Shown one piece after another: positions 26,548-39,769 of a DNA stretch of 64,000 nucleotides. The position numbers were made by a program, and so were the translations under genes. The notes beneath the pieces were generated by a model. It was not told the DNA's origin, did not search any database, and was given only the letters and a program-made list of their open reading frames with translations. Source of the DNA: Sebastes aleutianus (Eukaryota > Chordata > Actinopteri > Perciformes > Sebastidae); contig CAKAKS010000013.1 of NCBI GenBank assembly GCA_916700875.1, positions 14,566,596 to 14,630,595 of the forward strand, read 5' to 3'. Within the stretch, counting starts at the first letter, position 1. Every line of letters begins with the position of its first letter.

Positions 26548-27338
26548 CCATCTGAGACCCACAATAGACCCGTTTTTGTCTGTTTTAGGGGGGGGGTACT
26601 TTAGGGGGAGATAGCAGGTCAACAGTAGATGTCACATAGAAGTGGTGTACATCATCTGAAAGCTGGGAACCTGAAGATTAATTTCAGATGCTGCTCAGCA
26701 CTGTGTTTGACACTCATTGTTCTAATCATTAATCAGAAATAAACATAATAATAATAATAATAATAATACATTTTATTTGGTGGCGCCTTTCTGGACACCC
26801 AAGGACACCTTACAAGAATAAACATGAACAAATATAATTAATTAAAATAAATTGAAAGTGTTTAAGGGCTTGGAAGATTATGATGGAAGTATATGATGGT
26901 TATTCCCATGCTCACTTGTGTCTCATAAGTTGTTTGCCCAATTTTTGGGTTGAAACCAAGTGTTACACAGATTTGGTGCTAAATTTAACCATTTTTTACC
27001 ACTCGAGATTTGATAAAAATGATCAATAATCCCTCTAAAATACCATGCTAAGACACCAAGACCTTGATGAATCTTGGCATGTCTGTAAAGGGGAGACTCG
27101 TGGGTACCCATAGAACTAATTTTTATTCACATATCTTGAGGTCAGAGGTCAAGGGACCCCTTTGAAAATGGCCATGCCAGTTTTTGCCTCCTTCCCCACA
27201 AGCTAGCCTGACATAGTTACCAATGGATTCATTAGGTTTTTCTAATTTCATATGATATCTGTAGCTTCACTCTAGCTCTAAAACTGAACCCACTACAACC
27301 TCTGAAAAGCAACTTTACTGTCTCACGGTCTCAGGGGG
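26548..27338. mobile_element. piggyBac-like non-autonomous element
   Basis: Starts CCATCTGAGACC right after TTAA (26544-26547) and ends GGTCTCAGGGGG right before TTGA (27339-27342), a probable decayed TTAA. TTAA targets with ends starting CC are the pattern of piggyBac elements. An (ATA)n run lies near 26746-26767. The right third is the shared core also found inside hAT elements. Confidence 0.65.
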
Positions 27339-29220
27339 TTGAAATTGTACAAAAACTACATTCGATGAATTAAACGTTATTTTGTTTGTACTAATGGAAA
27401 TCTTGATCTTAAATTGACTGCAGGCAATGCGATGAGGCCCGACGTTTTGCAACCACCCACTTCCCTCTAAGAAATACAATTCCTATTCTTTGAGTGGTAG
27501 TCTCCACAGCTCCCACTGAGCCTGTCCATTCAGCTGTGAGATAAACGGATCACCTCATGTAGCTCAATTGGTAAAACGCTTACTGACACCACCATGGTCA
27601 GGGGGTCCTATTCCTTGTGCAGCTCAATAGCTACTGTAGGTTGGAAGGGTAAGGTGACACTAATAGTGCCCGAGGGCGTCTGCTCCTACTGGGGGAAAAA
27701 AGAAACATGTGCACTCATAATGGTGCAGGGCATGGTAAAGGCATCCAACAAAAGTCACCTGAATGTTGCAATTTTGTTGTCGGTGGTGTTTTTTTTTGCT
27801 GGCAAGCTAACTTGAATAATATCTCAAGTGGGCATGGACAGGAAGAGAGCTAGAGAGGATGAGGAGGGATGATAGTCACTGAAAGGAAGGGAGATAATGC
27901 TTGTTTCTCAACAAACTGTTCTGTTACTTAACGGCTGAATGAGGAGTGGGCTGAAGAGAGAAAAATATAATGTGTGAAGAAGGAGGGCAGAGGTGAAGGA
28001 GAGAGCTGCTGAGTGGAAACAAGATTGTTTTTCAGCAAGAAGTTGAAAAAAAAACACCTGCATTAGGTTTCTACATTAGGATTCTTTCATTAAAATCCAA
28101 TTTTTTGCATTTTGAAGCTTTGTAATCTTGAAGTGAATGTGCACTAATTCACTAAAAAAGCCCCCACTTAGATTTCTGCCCATTGCACGCATGCACTCAT
28201 GTACGTAGTCAAACCAAATAGCCAGACTCGGTGCAAAAACTTTTTAGAATGCAGCAAGGGAAATGAAAGAGGAATTTCTGTAGAGGCAAGAGTGAGGAGG
28301 AAATGAACCAAAAGAATGAAATGGAGAGGGACAAGGTCAGAGGGGCAAAGATGAAATGCCAAAGTGTATTTGGGTGAAACAATGAAAGTGTAGAGAGGAG
28401 TTTTAATATTAAAGTATATGAGTTGGTAGGTGGAGTAGTTCTGATATGGTGACCAAGAGTGGGAGTGACGTTAAGAGACATTAAAATTATAGAGAAAAAG
28501 GAAATGATTCAAGGAGAAAGAGAAGAAGGTTAATTTTCTTCATCATGGGGCGGATGATACAGAGAGACAAAGATTCTTACAGTCAGGAGAGCAGAATAAA
28601 AAGAGTGAAAGATGGTTAGAGTGAACTGGCAAAACAAAGAGAGAGATGCGTGCAAAAGAGCAGCAGGGAGGTCAGGGAGAGGTGGAGATTAGGAGTGAAT
28701 GCAGCTAACAAAAGGATTGAATGAGAAGTCGGTGGAAGTGAAGGAGAGAGCAAATTAGATAGGAAGCTAAATTGAAATCGTGGAGAGACGGTAAAAGGAA
28801 AGTAGAGAGAGGAAATGATGCGTTAAGGTAAAGCCTCGCAGAAGGCTCAGTTTGAGCATTGTTTCTCCTCCTTTGTCTTCCCTCTTTGTCATCTTTATTT
28901 TTCTCCCATTTCTCCTCACATCTGTTCCTTTTAAAGGTGCTCCGCGTAGCATGTCATTATCGAATTAACTCTGCCACCTTGGCGTAATTAAACGCACTAT
29001 AGCTGAGGCTGTTGATGTCTGTGGTGGTGCTGGTGTTTATCAAAATTCAGCACATTCTCCAATAAACCCTAAAATTGAGGGTATCACTTTTACACAGATT
29101 GGACGCTTGTTTACTGTCCAGTGTCTGTCAGCTTGTTCTAGGAACCCAAAACAAAAAAGTAGATCAAGATTAGAAGCTGGTTCTCTGCATCATGTATTTA
29201 CAACATATCCTCATACACCG
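27339..29220. other. Intergenic DNA, purine-rich
   Basis: No gene seen. About 27830-28800 is strongly purine-rich on the plus strand. A tRNA-like fragment is listed separately. Confidence 0.6.
27556..27625 (+). repeat. Degenerate tRNA-derived sequence (SINE head)
   Basis: TGTAGCTCAATTGGTAAAAC resembles a pol III A box and GGGGGTCCTATTCC a decayed B box about 40 bp downstream. It does not fold as a functional tRNA by eye. Common fish SINEs begin like this. Confidence 0.45.
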
Positions 29221-29484
29221 GTTCGTATGATGTCTTACGAAAAGTTGTTCCTCATTTTTCATGCTTTTTCCTTATGAATATCCAGCAACGCGTGTCAATT
29301 TCCACTCTTACATGCATACAGTCTTTTCAAAATAAACTTCACAGGAAACAACTTAGGTTTGGGCAACAAAACTACTTAGTTTGGTTTAGGCAACAAACTA
29401 CTTAGTTTAGTTTAGGAGAAGATCGACTTGGTTAGGTTTAGGCAACAAAACTTCATAGTTAAGTTTAGGAAAAGATCGAGGTTT
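29221..29484 (+). repeat. Interspersed repeat, GGTTTAGGCAACAAAAC family
   Basis: Third copy of the family, inverted relative to the two intronic copies. It contains three tandem variants of the motif TTAGGTTTAGGCAACAAAAC. Confidence 0.75.
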
Positions 29485-31164
29485 AGATTCAAATAACTCC
29501 AGAAGTGGCGTAACTTAAGTACGGAAGTTATGTGACAAATAACTCAATGTTGGCCTCTGGTTTCACACGGGGTACAAACAGCGGTTTCCTGGGTGAAATT
29601 CAGGTGTTTTTGTACCCACCCATCCACCGCGACCTCCTCCCTACGTGCTGTTTGTCGTTCTTTATACTTCCTGGTTCACGATTACGTAGATTACATACAA
29701 ATTGATTTTGTGGGATATATGCGAATTACTGTGCATTTCGTAGGTATAGCTACGAACGGTGTACAAGAACAGCCTGATTTAGATAAGGCAAATGATCATT
29801 TCCCTCTCTTCTGCTGCCGTAGTACTCCAGTTCTCTTCTTCACTTCCTCCATCGATCTCCCCCTTTGCAGCTACTCCCGTCTCTCTCCTCCTCTTTGCTC
29901 TTCTATATCCAATCAATCTTTTCCTCTACCTCTCTTCTGCTATCTCTCTACTTCTATCTCCTCATCTTTCAATCCTCCCTCCCCGACTCTCTCTCTCTCA
30001 TCTTCTCCATGCTATGCTGAGTTGTTGAGGAGTTCTGACAACGTCGAGTTCAAGAGTTACTGACAGCATATGATGAAGTGGTGTTGAGGAGGGAGAAGCA
30101 GCTTTTGTATGTCTTTACTTCCGCTGCTCTGAACCATGCAGGCGAATGTTGCTATGAGTTATTAAAGGTAATTTCACGCATACACTGACATTGTCATCAG
30201 CCTTCATCATTAGCTCTCCTGACAATCTGTAGTCATCATTTAAGCCTCATGTCACCTGAGAGCTGGTTAACCATAACTGAAAACAGAAAAAAAAACAAGA
30301 CAGAAACAGCAATTAGTGTCCAGATGGATTCTGTATGTTAAAGATAGGTATTTAATTTTAAGTATCCTGTCATAATGGCACCATTAACATCATTATTTAG
30401 AATATTCAACAATAGAAATGCATGATGGTTCATTAGCTCAAACTGAGAAAAACAATATCTGAAAATGTAATCTCTGGATTCAGGAACATGGCAGAAAGGC
30501 TTTACAGTAAATTTAAAGTGACAGCGGCACAGCTGTAGTGTGCTCGCAGCCAGATGACATGCACATATGGTAAAAGAAGCGTCATGTATTATCAGGAGTC
30601 TGTTGTAGAACAGAAGGTCAGATGTGAAATAGCTTCGTACTCAAAAGTTATATCTTACTAAAGGGGAAGGAAAATGTTTTATTAGCCTCTCAAATAAAAA
30701 CGGTTCTTTAGTTTTGTATATAATTTGCTGCTGTCGATTTAACAATAACCATGTCACTCTGTCACTCTACTTCACATTCACTAAATCTTCCTGACAATTC
30801 CGGTTAAAGTGACTAATTAGATGTGAAGTACTGTGTGACTCCTACTGCCACTTCATCTTTGGAGGGGGTTGTAATCATTCTAAGTGCTAAACACTTCCTC
30901 ATAGCTTTGTAATCTATTACTTGCTATTGCCCATGCATTTTTATTTGTTGGTATGTTGATGCAAGCAAGTTAACAATAGCTCTGTCTATGTATTGTCCAA
31001 GATAATATCATTTATTATAAAATATATAATTGAAGTATAATTTACCAAGATTTAAGTTAAAACATACAAGTATTAATTTACTCAATATTCACCTGAAATC
31101 TACATTTGTTCTTGTGTAATGTCAGAGCATTAAACATGAGAGCATCTTCTGTATTATATACTGT
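29485..31164. other. Intergenic DNA, no gene seen
   Basis: Contains a pyrimidine-rich stretch at about 29800-30010 that yields Ser/Leu/Pro-rich frames on the plus strand. The rest is unique AT-rich sequence. Confidence 0.6.
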
Positions 31165-31172
31165 ATGCCCAT

Positions 31173-32074
31173 TAGCGATGTCACGATACCAGAAATTTAG
31201 TAGTAGTCAATACCAATACCAGTGAAATTCCACAATTCTCGATACCCAATACCACGGTAATAAACGTGTACTTCAACGTAAACTCCTTTTATTACCATTT
31301 GCATTTAAAAAAAAAAAAAAATTATTATTAATTCCTGATGACCTGGCTCAAGCTTCTTGACAAATCAACATTTTATAAGATTACATTTGAACATATCATG
31401 ATAACGTCGTAATTTATCTTCACCCAATGAATCATTTTTACTGAATAGAGCTTGAACGCATCATAATGTAACTCAGTGCAACCTTTGTTAATGTTAGCTG
31501 TTAGCTCCGTTATTTAGCCAAGCAGGGCTGTGCTGCCCAATTGTGAATAACAGCTAAAAGCTAACAGCTAATGCTAACTAGCTCTCCTCCTGTCGATTTC
31601 AACACGGATTTGATGTTCACAATGTAGCATTATCAGGGAAATGACGAAGTCCTCTTCAGGGAAATTCCTCCGATCATACACAATGTAATCGTGTTAACTT
31701 CCCTTCTGTTTGATCATGCTGAATCTTGTACGATGTGATTAGAAGGCCAATGAGCCCTTTGTCTTTTGAACATGCAAGATACTAACTGAAAGAAGCAACC
31801 AGAGGGGGATGACTAAGCCAATGTAGAAAGAGAGAGAACAGCTTCCCATCGGGGTGCACATTTCAACCTAACCCTTGTCCTGTGTACCATGCTCTGAGCA
31901 TTAAAAGTATGACGATACTGTAAGAGACTTTTGTCTCGTTCCTCGTTATCAGTGGGGGATTACAAAATTGCCCTGACAGTCTTGAGCCCCGACGATAGAA
32001 AAACTTCTACCTTCACGTTTTCAGAATTTTTACATTAACTTGGTACCAAAGTATTAGTACTCGTGACATCCCTA
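31173..32074. mobile_element. hAT-type non-autonomous element (TAGCGATGTCACGA ends)
   Basis: Inverted ends TAGCGATGTCACGATACC and GTACTCGTGACATCCCTA. The 8-bp duplications are ATGCCCAT (31165-31172) and ACGCCCAT (32075-32082), with one mismatch. 902 bp with no transposase frame. Confidence 0.88.
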
Positions 32075-33002
32075 ACGCCCATTAATTCATACAAACTTGG
32101 TATTTAGCATCTGATTATTTCTGTTACAATATTCATAGTCTCTCTTCTCAGTAGAATTGTGTCCCTGTAAGTTACAATGTCTGCACTTATTAAATCACTC
32201 TGTGCCTCGGCCAAGTTGAAGAAGGTTGAGTCATGTTTTAAAAGAACTCTGGCGATATCTCATAGACCTGAGGACTATTCAGCTGTTTTTTATTTTTCGT
32301 CTAGTGCGCTGCTTTAAGGACTTTATCAAAAGAGCTCAGCTAATACTTCCAGACTGTATTTGTGAAACAGCTGCACAGTTGCCATGGAAATGTCATTGGT
32401 TCATATTTTCATAAGATGATCTTTGTACCGTTGGTGCAGTAGTGGTCAGACTGATCTCTACTCTGATTCTATCAGCATGTTAGAGAACTGGTCCAGCTGG
32501 TTTCTAGGGCAAGAGGTGCTGAGTGTTTGATGCACCCTGAGTCAGCAGTTACTCAGCAGACTGCAGGGAAATGCATCATACCTTGATCATAACTGCAAAT
32601 GTCAGAGGAGGTTTGGCTACGGGCATCCACGGCCTTTCAAGACACACAAACATGAGCGTGCAGAAACTCGCACACACACCACTGCCACAAGGTTATCTTT
32701 CAGTGCCTATAGAGAATATGCACATCGGTTGGCGTGTGTTTGTTACTCAGCATTTTTTTAATTAGTCAAATTGGGCCGGGGTTTTGCCTTCGGCGGAGAA
32801 AGCAGTAGGGAGGGGTGGTGCTCTGTACTGTGTTGTTCTTGCCCGTCACACACAAGTGCACACATACACACACACACAGAAAAAACACGCACACACAATT
32901 GACTCTCTCTTTCTCAAAGGTGACTGTAGCACGGACTCAGCCCTGCTTTTAATGTGGCCACTTATGAGTTTCAAATTAAATTGTCCTCTAACCTGATGTC
33001 CA

Positions 33003-33004
<2 letters not shown>

Positions 33005-33057
<53 letters not shown>
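33005..33057. repeat. (CA)n microsatellite
   Basis: About 26 uninterrupted CA units. Confidence 0.97.
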
Positions 33058-33061
<4 letters not shown>

Positions 33062-33355
33062 TCTTTCTCTTCCCTGTCTTCTTTATTTCTTCGCCGTTTC
33101 GCCGTTGATGTCCTCAAATTAGGACACTGCCTACCACTCGGGGTGAAGTGTGGTGTCTAAAGCTCAAGAGAACATATTAACCCATTTTGCAAATACAACA
33201 CCACACACACACACACACACACACAGGAGTTACCCCCGTCTCATTTGATCCTATTGCGGTTAAAGGATCTTTTATCTTCCTGCTAATAAATTGTGGCAAA
33301 GTACTTACGTGACAAAAATAACACCAACTCACACAAGCAGATCCGGCCACAAACG

Positions 33356-33478
<123 letters not shown>

Positions 33479-33560
33479 CTAAACACAATGACCTTCCTTC
33501 ACTTCTCTCCCTCTCTCCCTCGCTCATCATCATCTATTTGTCCATCTCTGGGCACGTCAG

Positions 33561-33601
<41 letters not shown>

Positions 33602-34905
33602 TTTCACACACTCCATTTTGGGCATTTAGCAGCGTCTGCAAAGGGCTTAATAGAAAATGCAAACATGCACAGAGGATAGGTAGACGAAATTATAATGAGA
33701 TTGAGGAAAAGTACCTCTTTCCATCTCTGCCCTTTTTTCTTTTCACAAATGTGAGGCTTTATTTTTTATGAGCACATTTTATATTTAAATTAAACTACTC
33801 TCTATAATGCTAATACCGCCGATCCCACTGAGAATGAACACCAGTCTGCAGCATTCGGCTGCTTTCGGCTCACTGTTTTTGGCTCCTGACGCCTCCCTAT
33901 GGAGGTATTCTGGGTACATCTACTGGAATGGAAACCAGAGGCAAAATCTGAACATGCTGGTGGGATTACGTTTCCCATCTAGCCCAGGGAAATCCTCGGG
34001 ATCCCCCCAGTAAGAGCCAAATGACGTGGCTGGGAAAGAGGACGTCTGGGCGACCATGTTTCACCTGTTGCCACCGTGACCCGGATAAAGAAAATTAATA
34101 AATGAATGGATGTTTTGCTTGCTAGGTCATGTTTTCAAATTTACAGCAGTCTCTCCTTCTGCTCGTCTATATTTTTAGACGTTTAATTAGTTCTGTTCAG
34201 TTGCAGTTTGCTGCCAGCTCACGCCTTTGCCTTGTTGCTAAATTAGTGTTTAACTCCGCTGCAGGGAGCAGTGAAAGGCTCTTGTAATGTTTTACATTAG
34301 AAACCAGCAGATATGGTCGGTAATAACAAAGCTTCACAATCACGATCCATTTAGTCTGACAGCTTTTAGTTCTCCCTCAATCTGTCTGTCGTCACATCTG
34401 CTCTTTTTCCCATTCTGTGTGTCATATCAAATCTGTTCTGTTTTTAGTCTTTTGTTTACTCGTATCTTTTTTTGTCTTTCTAAATGCATTTCCGTCTGTT
34501 CCTGGAACTATTGATCTCCCTCTTTTCCTCACTCTGCTTCTCTTTCATCCTGTTTTTCCCATCCCATCTTCTCTGTCTCGTTCTGTTTTTAATTACCGCG
34601 AGAAGGTTTTGCTTCACCCTTACCTTCTATAATCAACTCCACTGACTGACAAGTAGACATTTTTTGCCACACACATGCATTCACTAAAGCACTAAAGCTT
34701 CTTTGACTCACAAGTTTGCCTTGAGCTCAAAACATTTTCATCACGACTGAGTCATCTTCACATTTCTCTCCAAACTCAAAGCAAAGAGCTTGTATTTTGT
34801 GTTCATCTATACCCAAGTTACCAATAGATTACTGATTTAAATAACACTTCATTGTCTTAACATCTGGTTTAGGCACTTGGTGATGTACTGAAATATAATG
34901 ACACA

Positions 34906-35902
34906 CAGTGGTGGAATGTAACTGAGTACATTTACTCAAGTACTGTACTTAAGTACAATTTTGAGGTACTTGTATTTGTACTTGACTATTTCCATTTTCT
35001 TCTACTTTATACTTCTACTCCACAAAATCTTAGAGGTAAATATTGTACTTTTTACTCCACTTCATAAAACACATGATCAACTTATTAAGTATGATGCATT
35101 TTAATGCATTGAAGGACCACAGTCCATGAAAAAATATGTTTTATCTTGTAGCACAGGATAACTTATCTTGTGTTCATAAGATTTAGCATTTAGCATTTAA
35201 AATATGCTGAAATCACAACATGGCAAACTGCAGCCCAACAGGCAACAACAGCTGTCAGTGTGTCAGTGTGCTGACTTGACTAACTTGCCCCAAACTGCAT
35301 GTGATTATCATAAAGTGGGCATGTCTGTAAAGGGGAGACTCGTGGGTACCCATAGAACCCATTTACATTCACATATCTGGAGGTCAGAGGTCAAGGGACC
35401 CCTTTGAAAATGGCTATGCCAGTTTTTCCTCGCCAAAATTTAATGCAAATTTGGAGCGTTATTTAGCCTCCTTTGCAAAAAAGCTACTATGACATGATTG
35501 GTACCAATGGATTCTTTAGGTTTTTCAAGTTTCATATGATACCAGTATCTTCACTCTAGCTTTAAAACTGAGCCCGCTAATAATGTTAATGTGTTAAATA
35601 AATTAGTGGCGTTAAAACAAATTTGTATTAATTTGTTATTATCACGTTAACTTTGACAGCCCTAAAATATATATAATCTTTGTGGACCTTAAAGGCTCCA
35701 TAATTAAACACTCTGAAAGAGACCATTTTGCTTAGTGAGTACTTTTACTTTTGATACTTTAAGTACATCCACCTTGTAATACTTAAGTACTTTTACTCAA
35801 GTGGAATTTTGAACGCAGGACTTTAACTTGTAACAGAGTATTTCAGAGTGTGGTATTATTTTTTTAATTAAGTAAAGGATCCGAATACTTCTTCCACCAC
35901 TG
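34906..35902. mobile_element. hAT-type element with CAGTGGTGGAA ends, carrying a nested insertion
   Basis: Inverted ends CAGTGGTGGAA and TTCCACCACTG, flanked by 8-bp duplications ATGACACA (34898-34905) and ACGACACA (35903-35910, one mismatch). Subterminal TACTCAAGTACTGTACTTAA palindromes are typical of a very common teleost family. The middle is replaced by a fragment of the TAGGGCTGTCAA family. Confidence 0.88.
35195..35663. mobile_element. Truncated TAGGGCTGTCAA-family fragment nested in a hAT element
   Basis: Aligns with the inner and right parts of 57432-58203 (GGCATGTCTGTAAAGGGGAG, AGGTCAGAGGTCAAGGGACC) and keeps the right end TTTGACAGCCCTA. The left end is missing. It lies between the two halves of the CAGTGGTGGAA element, so it arrived after that element. 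Confidence 0.8.
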
Positions 35903-35910
35903 ACGACACA

Positions 35911-38162
35911 GACAAATAATGTCATACTGTTAATTCTTTTCACACATACAGTGTCTGCTTTTGTGCGAAACGCATGTAAAGTACACACATGCACACAAAC
36001 CTGACACACAACGTACTCCCTTGTGTGAATAAGTCCATCTCTGTTCCATACATGTCATTTTTATTATTTATATCAAGTCCAGAGAACAATATTGACTTTG
36101 GCAAAATGAAATAAAAACAGAAAGGAAACAACAGTAATGGTTAAAAGTCATTATTATTATTATTAATGTAGTTGGCTCTGTTTTATAGGCATCTGCTTGT
36201 TTGTTTGTGCGTGTATGTGTGTGTGCTTGCCAGTTTGTGTGTTTTGTGCTGTGTGTGCTTCTTCAATATCGGTTTTGACATTTTCTGCCTCGTTATAATC
36301 AACATTTTTTTTTTTTTTGTTCTAATCATGAAGATTTTTTTGTCTAAAACCAAAAAAATCACACATTTTTATATTTTGTATTTGATCCTAACATCATTCC
36401 CCAGAAAACTTTTTGAAAAACAGAAACACATGGTGCGACAAATAACATCATTTTATATATATACTATATATATGTATTTTCAAGTTTTTCTCTTTTAGTT
36501 TTTTTTCTCTTCGGTCGGACGTTTATAAGAGTCTCTGTGGTCTGTGCCATCGGATCAGTCGTCCCGTTTTACAAAGTCTTGAAGAAGAGTTTATATGGTT
36601 AGTGGCTTCCACGGTGGTTCTGTCGTTTTTTTTTTTTTTAAATCTGCTTCCTTTCAGAAAACATTCACTGTTTGGATTTAAAGTGAATCCATGTGGCACA
36701 AAGGAGTCTGAAGTCACACAAAAAATGAATTTGAAAATCCCCCTCAACGTTTGCCGCTTTCTGACCACGCTACATTGCTGGAAATACTCCTTTATTCTGG
36801 TGAAAATGTACTTAAACATTTTGCTCTTCCATCACGCCGCTAATCTTAAATTTACAGCATGTCCAGAAAGCGATAAACCTTGTTAAACACAAATGCTTGA
36901 CTGGATTGCCCCTCACAAACATTCATATACATGTGCGCACACTAACAACACACAGGCACACGTACACACATCCTGTCCCTGATCCGTCAATGCATGCATA
37001 CTTATGCATCTGTTAGCATTGTTCATTAGTTTGGTCCATTATCATCCGACATCCAGTACGATCTCATCTTTCAGAAACGCACACATGTTCCGTCGTGCGC
37101 CCGCCCCCCCGTCTCCTCCACTTTGTAATCCATATCGACTCCATTGTAATCCCAATGTCTTTCTTTTAATAATGTCTGTGCTGCGCTCCGCTCTTTCCAG
37201 CCGGTTATCGATTGATCATGTCCAATGCGCCCGGCTCTGTATTTATGCTCCCATAATCCGCAGGCACGGCAAGCCAAAAAATCATTGTCTCGCCACAGAG
37301 GACACGTAAAAGTCACATTCATTGTGTTTTGGAAAAGAGTTTCAAAATGACCGCCAGTGTCGGAGTCAAAAAAACAGCACAACAAAGCAGGACAATGCCG
37401 TCCCAAAAGCGTTTCTCCAATATAACCGTCTGTGTTGTTGTTGATCCAGTGTAAACCCTCGTGATGTCGTGTGGGCCCAGGAGAGCTGGAGTGTTAGCGG
37501 GAGTGTGGTTCTATTAGTGTATGGGCTTTACTGAGATCCACGCCATCTCTGTCTCTGCCATGTAACCTTTGTTCTGCTGCTCTACTGATGTGTTCCCCCG
37601 TTTGATAATGTCTCTCCCTCTGTGACTATATATATATATCACATTGTCTGTTCTCACAACTGTCACTCTCTTTGTCTAGATTTCTCCGAGTTTTGTTATT
37701 GTGTTCCTGCTTTTCTTTTCTATCTTGTATCGCTTAATTTTTAATGATACAGCACGAGCTCAGCCTTTAGGATTTAAAGACCATTTTAAAACGCTCAGCC
37801 GTCATGTTTCTCCCACTCTTTCCTGTCACGTCTCTCTCTCTCTCTCCCCCCCGCGCTCGTTTTCCCGCCCATCACTCTTCAGATCAGCTATAAAGAGCCT
37901 CTTAATAATCTTCACCTGACTTCCAGGTACGCTCTCTTTTTTTGACTTCTCCCGGGGCAAATCAAGGAGCTGCACAAGTGAGACTCGAGTCAATTTTACT
38001 CTTCTCCCTTCATCACAACCTTTGCCTCTTCATGTGCAATCACTTCATCTCTCCTGTCCTGCTCCCTCAATATCTCCCATGACTCCACCTCAAATCAAGA
38101 TCCCATTCAAACTGCCTCTTTATCCCTCTTAGCTTTTTTTTTTTATTACATTCCACAACCCC
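35911..38162 (-). other. Probable 3' UTR and terminator zone of lrfn4
   Basis: Immediately downstream of the stop, free of recognisable interspersed repeats for more than 2 kb. AATAAA on the minus strand occurs at 38147-38142, very close to the stop, and again near 36790 and 36060, so several polyadenylation sites are possible. Extent of the transcript is inferred, not seen. Confidence 0.4.
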
Positions 38163-39498
38163 CTACACAACACTTTCCTCCAGTTCCTCAGCCCTCCTTC
38201 CGTCCTTCCCCGTTTGCCTCCCCCTGTCTTTTACGCTGCTCGTTTTCCCGGCAGTGATCGCGGTGTTAGAGTTGGAGTTGGTGGTGTTGTAAGCGTGGAT
38301 GTATCCCCGCTGGAACTCGCAATGCCTCCCGAAGCCCGCGCCGCTCTCCTCGTCGCTGGTCGTCGAGGACGTCGTGCTCGTCGTCGAGCCGCACTGCACC
38401 AGCATTCCGTGGAGAGACTGGCTCCGCCTCGTCCAGATCACGCTCAGGCGCTTGGCGTAATTGTGGGCGCCGTAGCGCTTGGCGACAGTCGCTGCTGCGT
38501 CAGTCGCGAGGGCGACGGAGGAGCCCATATCCAGCGAGTGCCTCCGCTTGCTAACAGTCCCGCTAGCGGGGCTTAGAGGGGATAGAGGGCTCTGATAAGC
38601 TTGTGAGGAGTTCCATTTGTCCCTTGCTCGGGGACTGATTCTCCAGTCCAGCAGCTCTCGCTCACCCAGGGGTGCAGCCAGAGAGAAGCTGGCACGATTG
38701 GTCAGTTCTCGCTCCAGACGGGGTCTCGGGCGGTCCCTGTGTGACTGACGGGGCAGGGTGGAGGAAGGGGAAGGGGAGTAGTAGAGGGGAGTTCTGTCAC
38801 TTTCAGGACTGTATGGCGGCGCCTTCTCCAGCTTCCTTTGCCTCACGACCAATGCCATCTCACATCCTCCCCCTGTCGTCGTGGAAACTACCCCCCCAGC
38901 TGAAAGAAACTGCTCCAGGTTGACTTTAGGCTTGGGCCTGGGCTTTGGAGGGAGTTTTGGAGGCAGAGAGGAAGCAGAATCAGCTTCTTCCTTCTCCTTC
39001 TCCTTGTCTTTCTCCTTCTCATTCGTCTTGTCCCCTCCTCTCTTGGATGGCAGACCGTTGGGCAGGACCACCATCATCATGTCCCCGGAGCCATTTGACT
39101 GGTAGCACCCGCTACTGTTTCCCCCTTTGTCCCCGCCCCCTACGCCTCCACCCTGACAGCAGGCCCCGCCTCCCGCCTCGGTGTTGCCGTTGTGACATAT
39201 CATGTGGTCGCCGTGATTGCAAACGCGGTGGCGGACCATGAGCGCCACGGTGAACACGAGCAGGGTGACGACAACAACGCCGCCGACCAGTATGGTGAGC
39301 GTCCCGCCCAGGAAATGGGCTTGGAGAGAGCGGCACGGCGGGTAAACATCCTTGGTGGAGAACGTGGCGCAGCCCAGGACTTTTGTCGCCGCCAATGATG
39401 TGATCGTGTCATCAAAAATGGCCAGCACGCACAGGTTATAGTCCGCACCGGAAACCAAGTTCTTCAACAGGAAGCGGTCGCTTGTTGACGGTAGGATT
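38163..39498 (-). CDS. lrfn4: lrfn4 coding exon 6: end of FN3, membrane helix, cytoplasmic tail
   Basis: 1336 bp encoding residues 542-985 and the stop. FN3 ends through [17 protein letters not shown]. The helix is [20 protein letters not shown]...ALMV (604-629), followed by basic RHRV. The tail carries Gly- and Cys-rich sequence, a Lys/Glu run (about [11 protein letters not shown]), a proline-rich [14 protein letters not shown] that could bind SH3 domains, RRHSLDMG, and [17 protein letters not shown]. The terminus EELEESVV is a type I PDZ ligand, the known PSD-95 binding site of LRFN1, 2 and 4. The tail is about 356 residues against roughly 100 in mammalian LRFN4. The acceptor is cctctttag/AATCC. 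Confidence 0.92.
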
Positions 39499-39726
39499 CT
39501 AAAGAGGGGATGAAAGACAAAAAAAAAGTAGAGGTCAGTTAAATAAACAAGCCTGCTGTGAACAGGTAGTGAAATGGAAATTATCTGTGGTTACTCAAAG
39601 CCTATAACCTGAATATTCTGACAATTGTGGAAGCAAGGAGAAAGGGTTGAATAGTGGAAAAGAAGCAGAGGAAAGGAGGGGTGAAAGGATGGCTAGAAAC
39701 AGCGCAGGAGTGGATACTGCAGAAGA

Positions 39727-39769
<43 letters not shown>

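Noticed and set aside
29593..30063. 156-codon plus-strand open frame
   Set aside because: Its second half is a C/T-rich tract, and no family is recognised. Likely chance.
31860..32010. Retroviral-like leader (GTGGGGGATTAC, then TTGAGCCCCGACGA)
   Set aside because: Weak resemblance to an LTR/primer-site region, but no long terminal repeat pair, no gag or pol frame, and it lies wholly inside a hAT-type element with its own target duplication.
37071..37406. 111-codon minus-strand open frame downstream of lrfn4
   Set aside because: No recognisable domain or signal; it lies in the probable 3' UTR zone of lrfn4.
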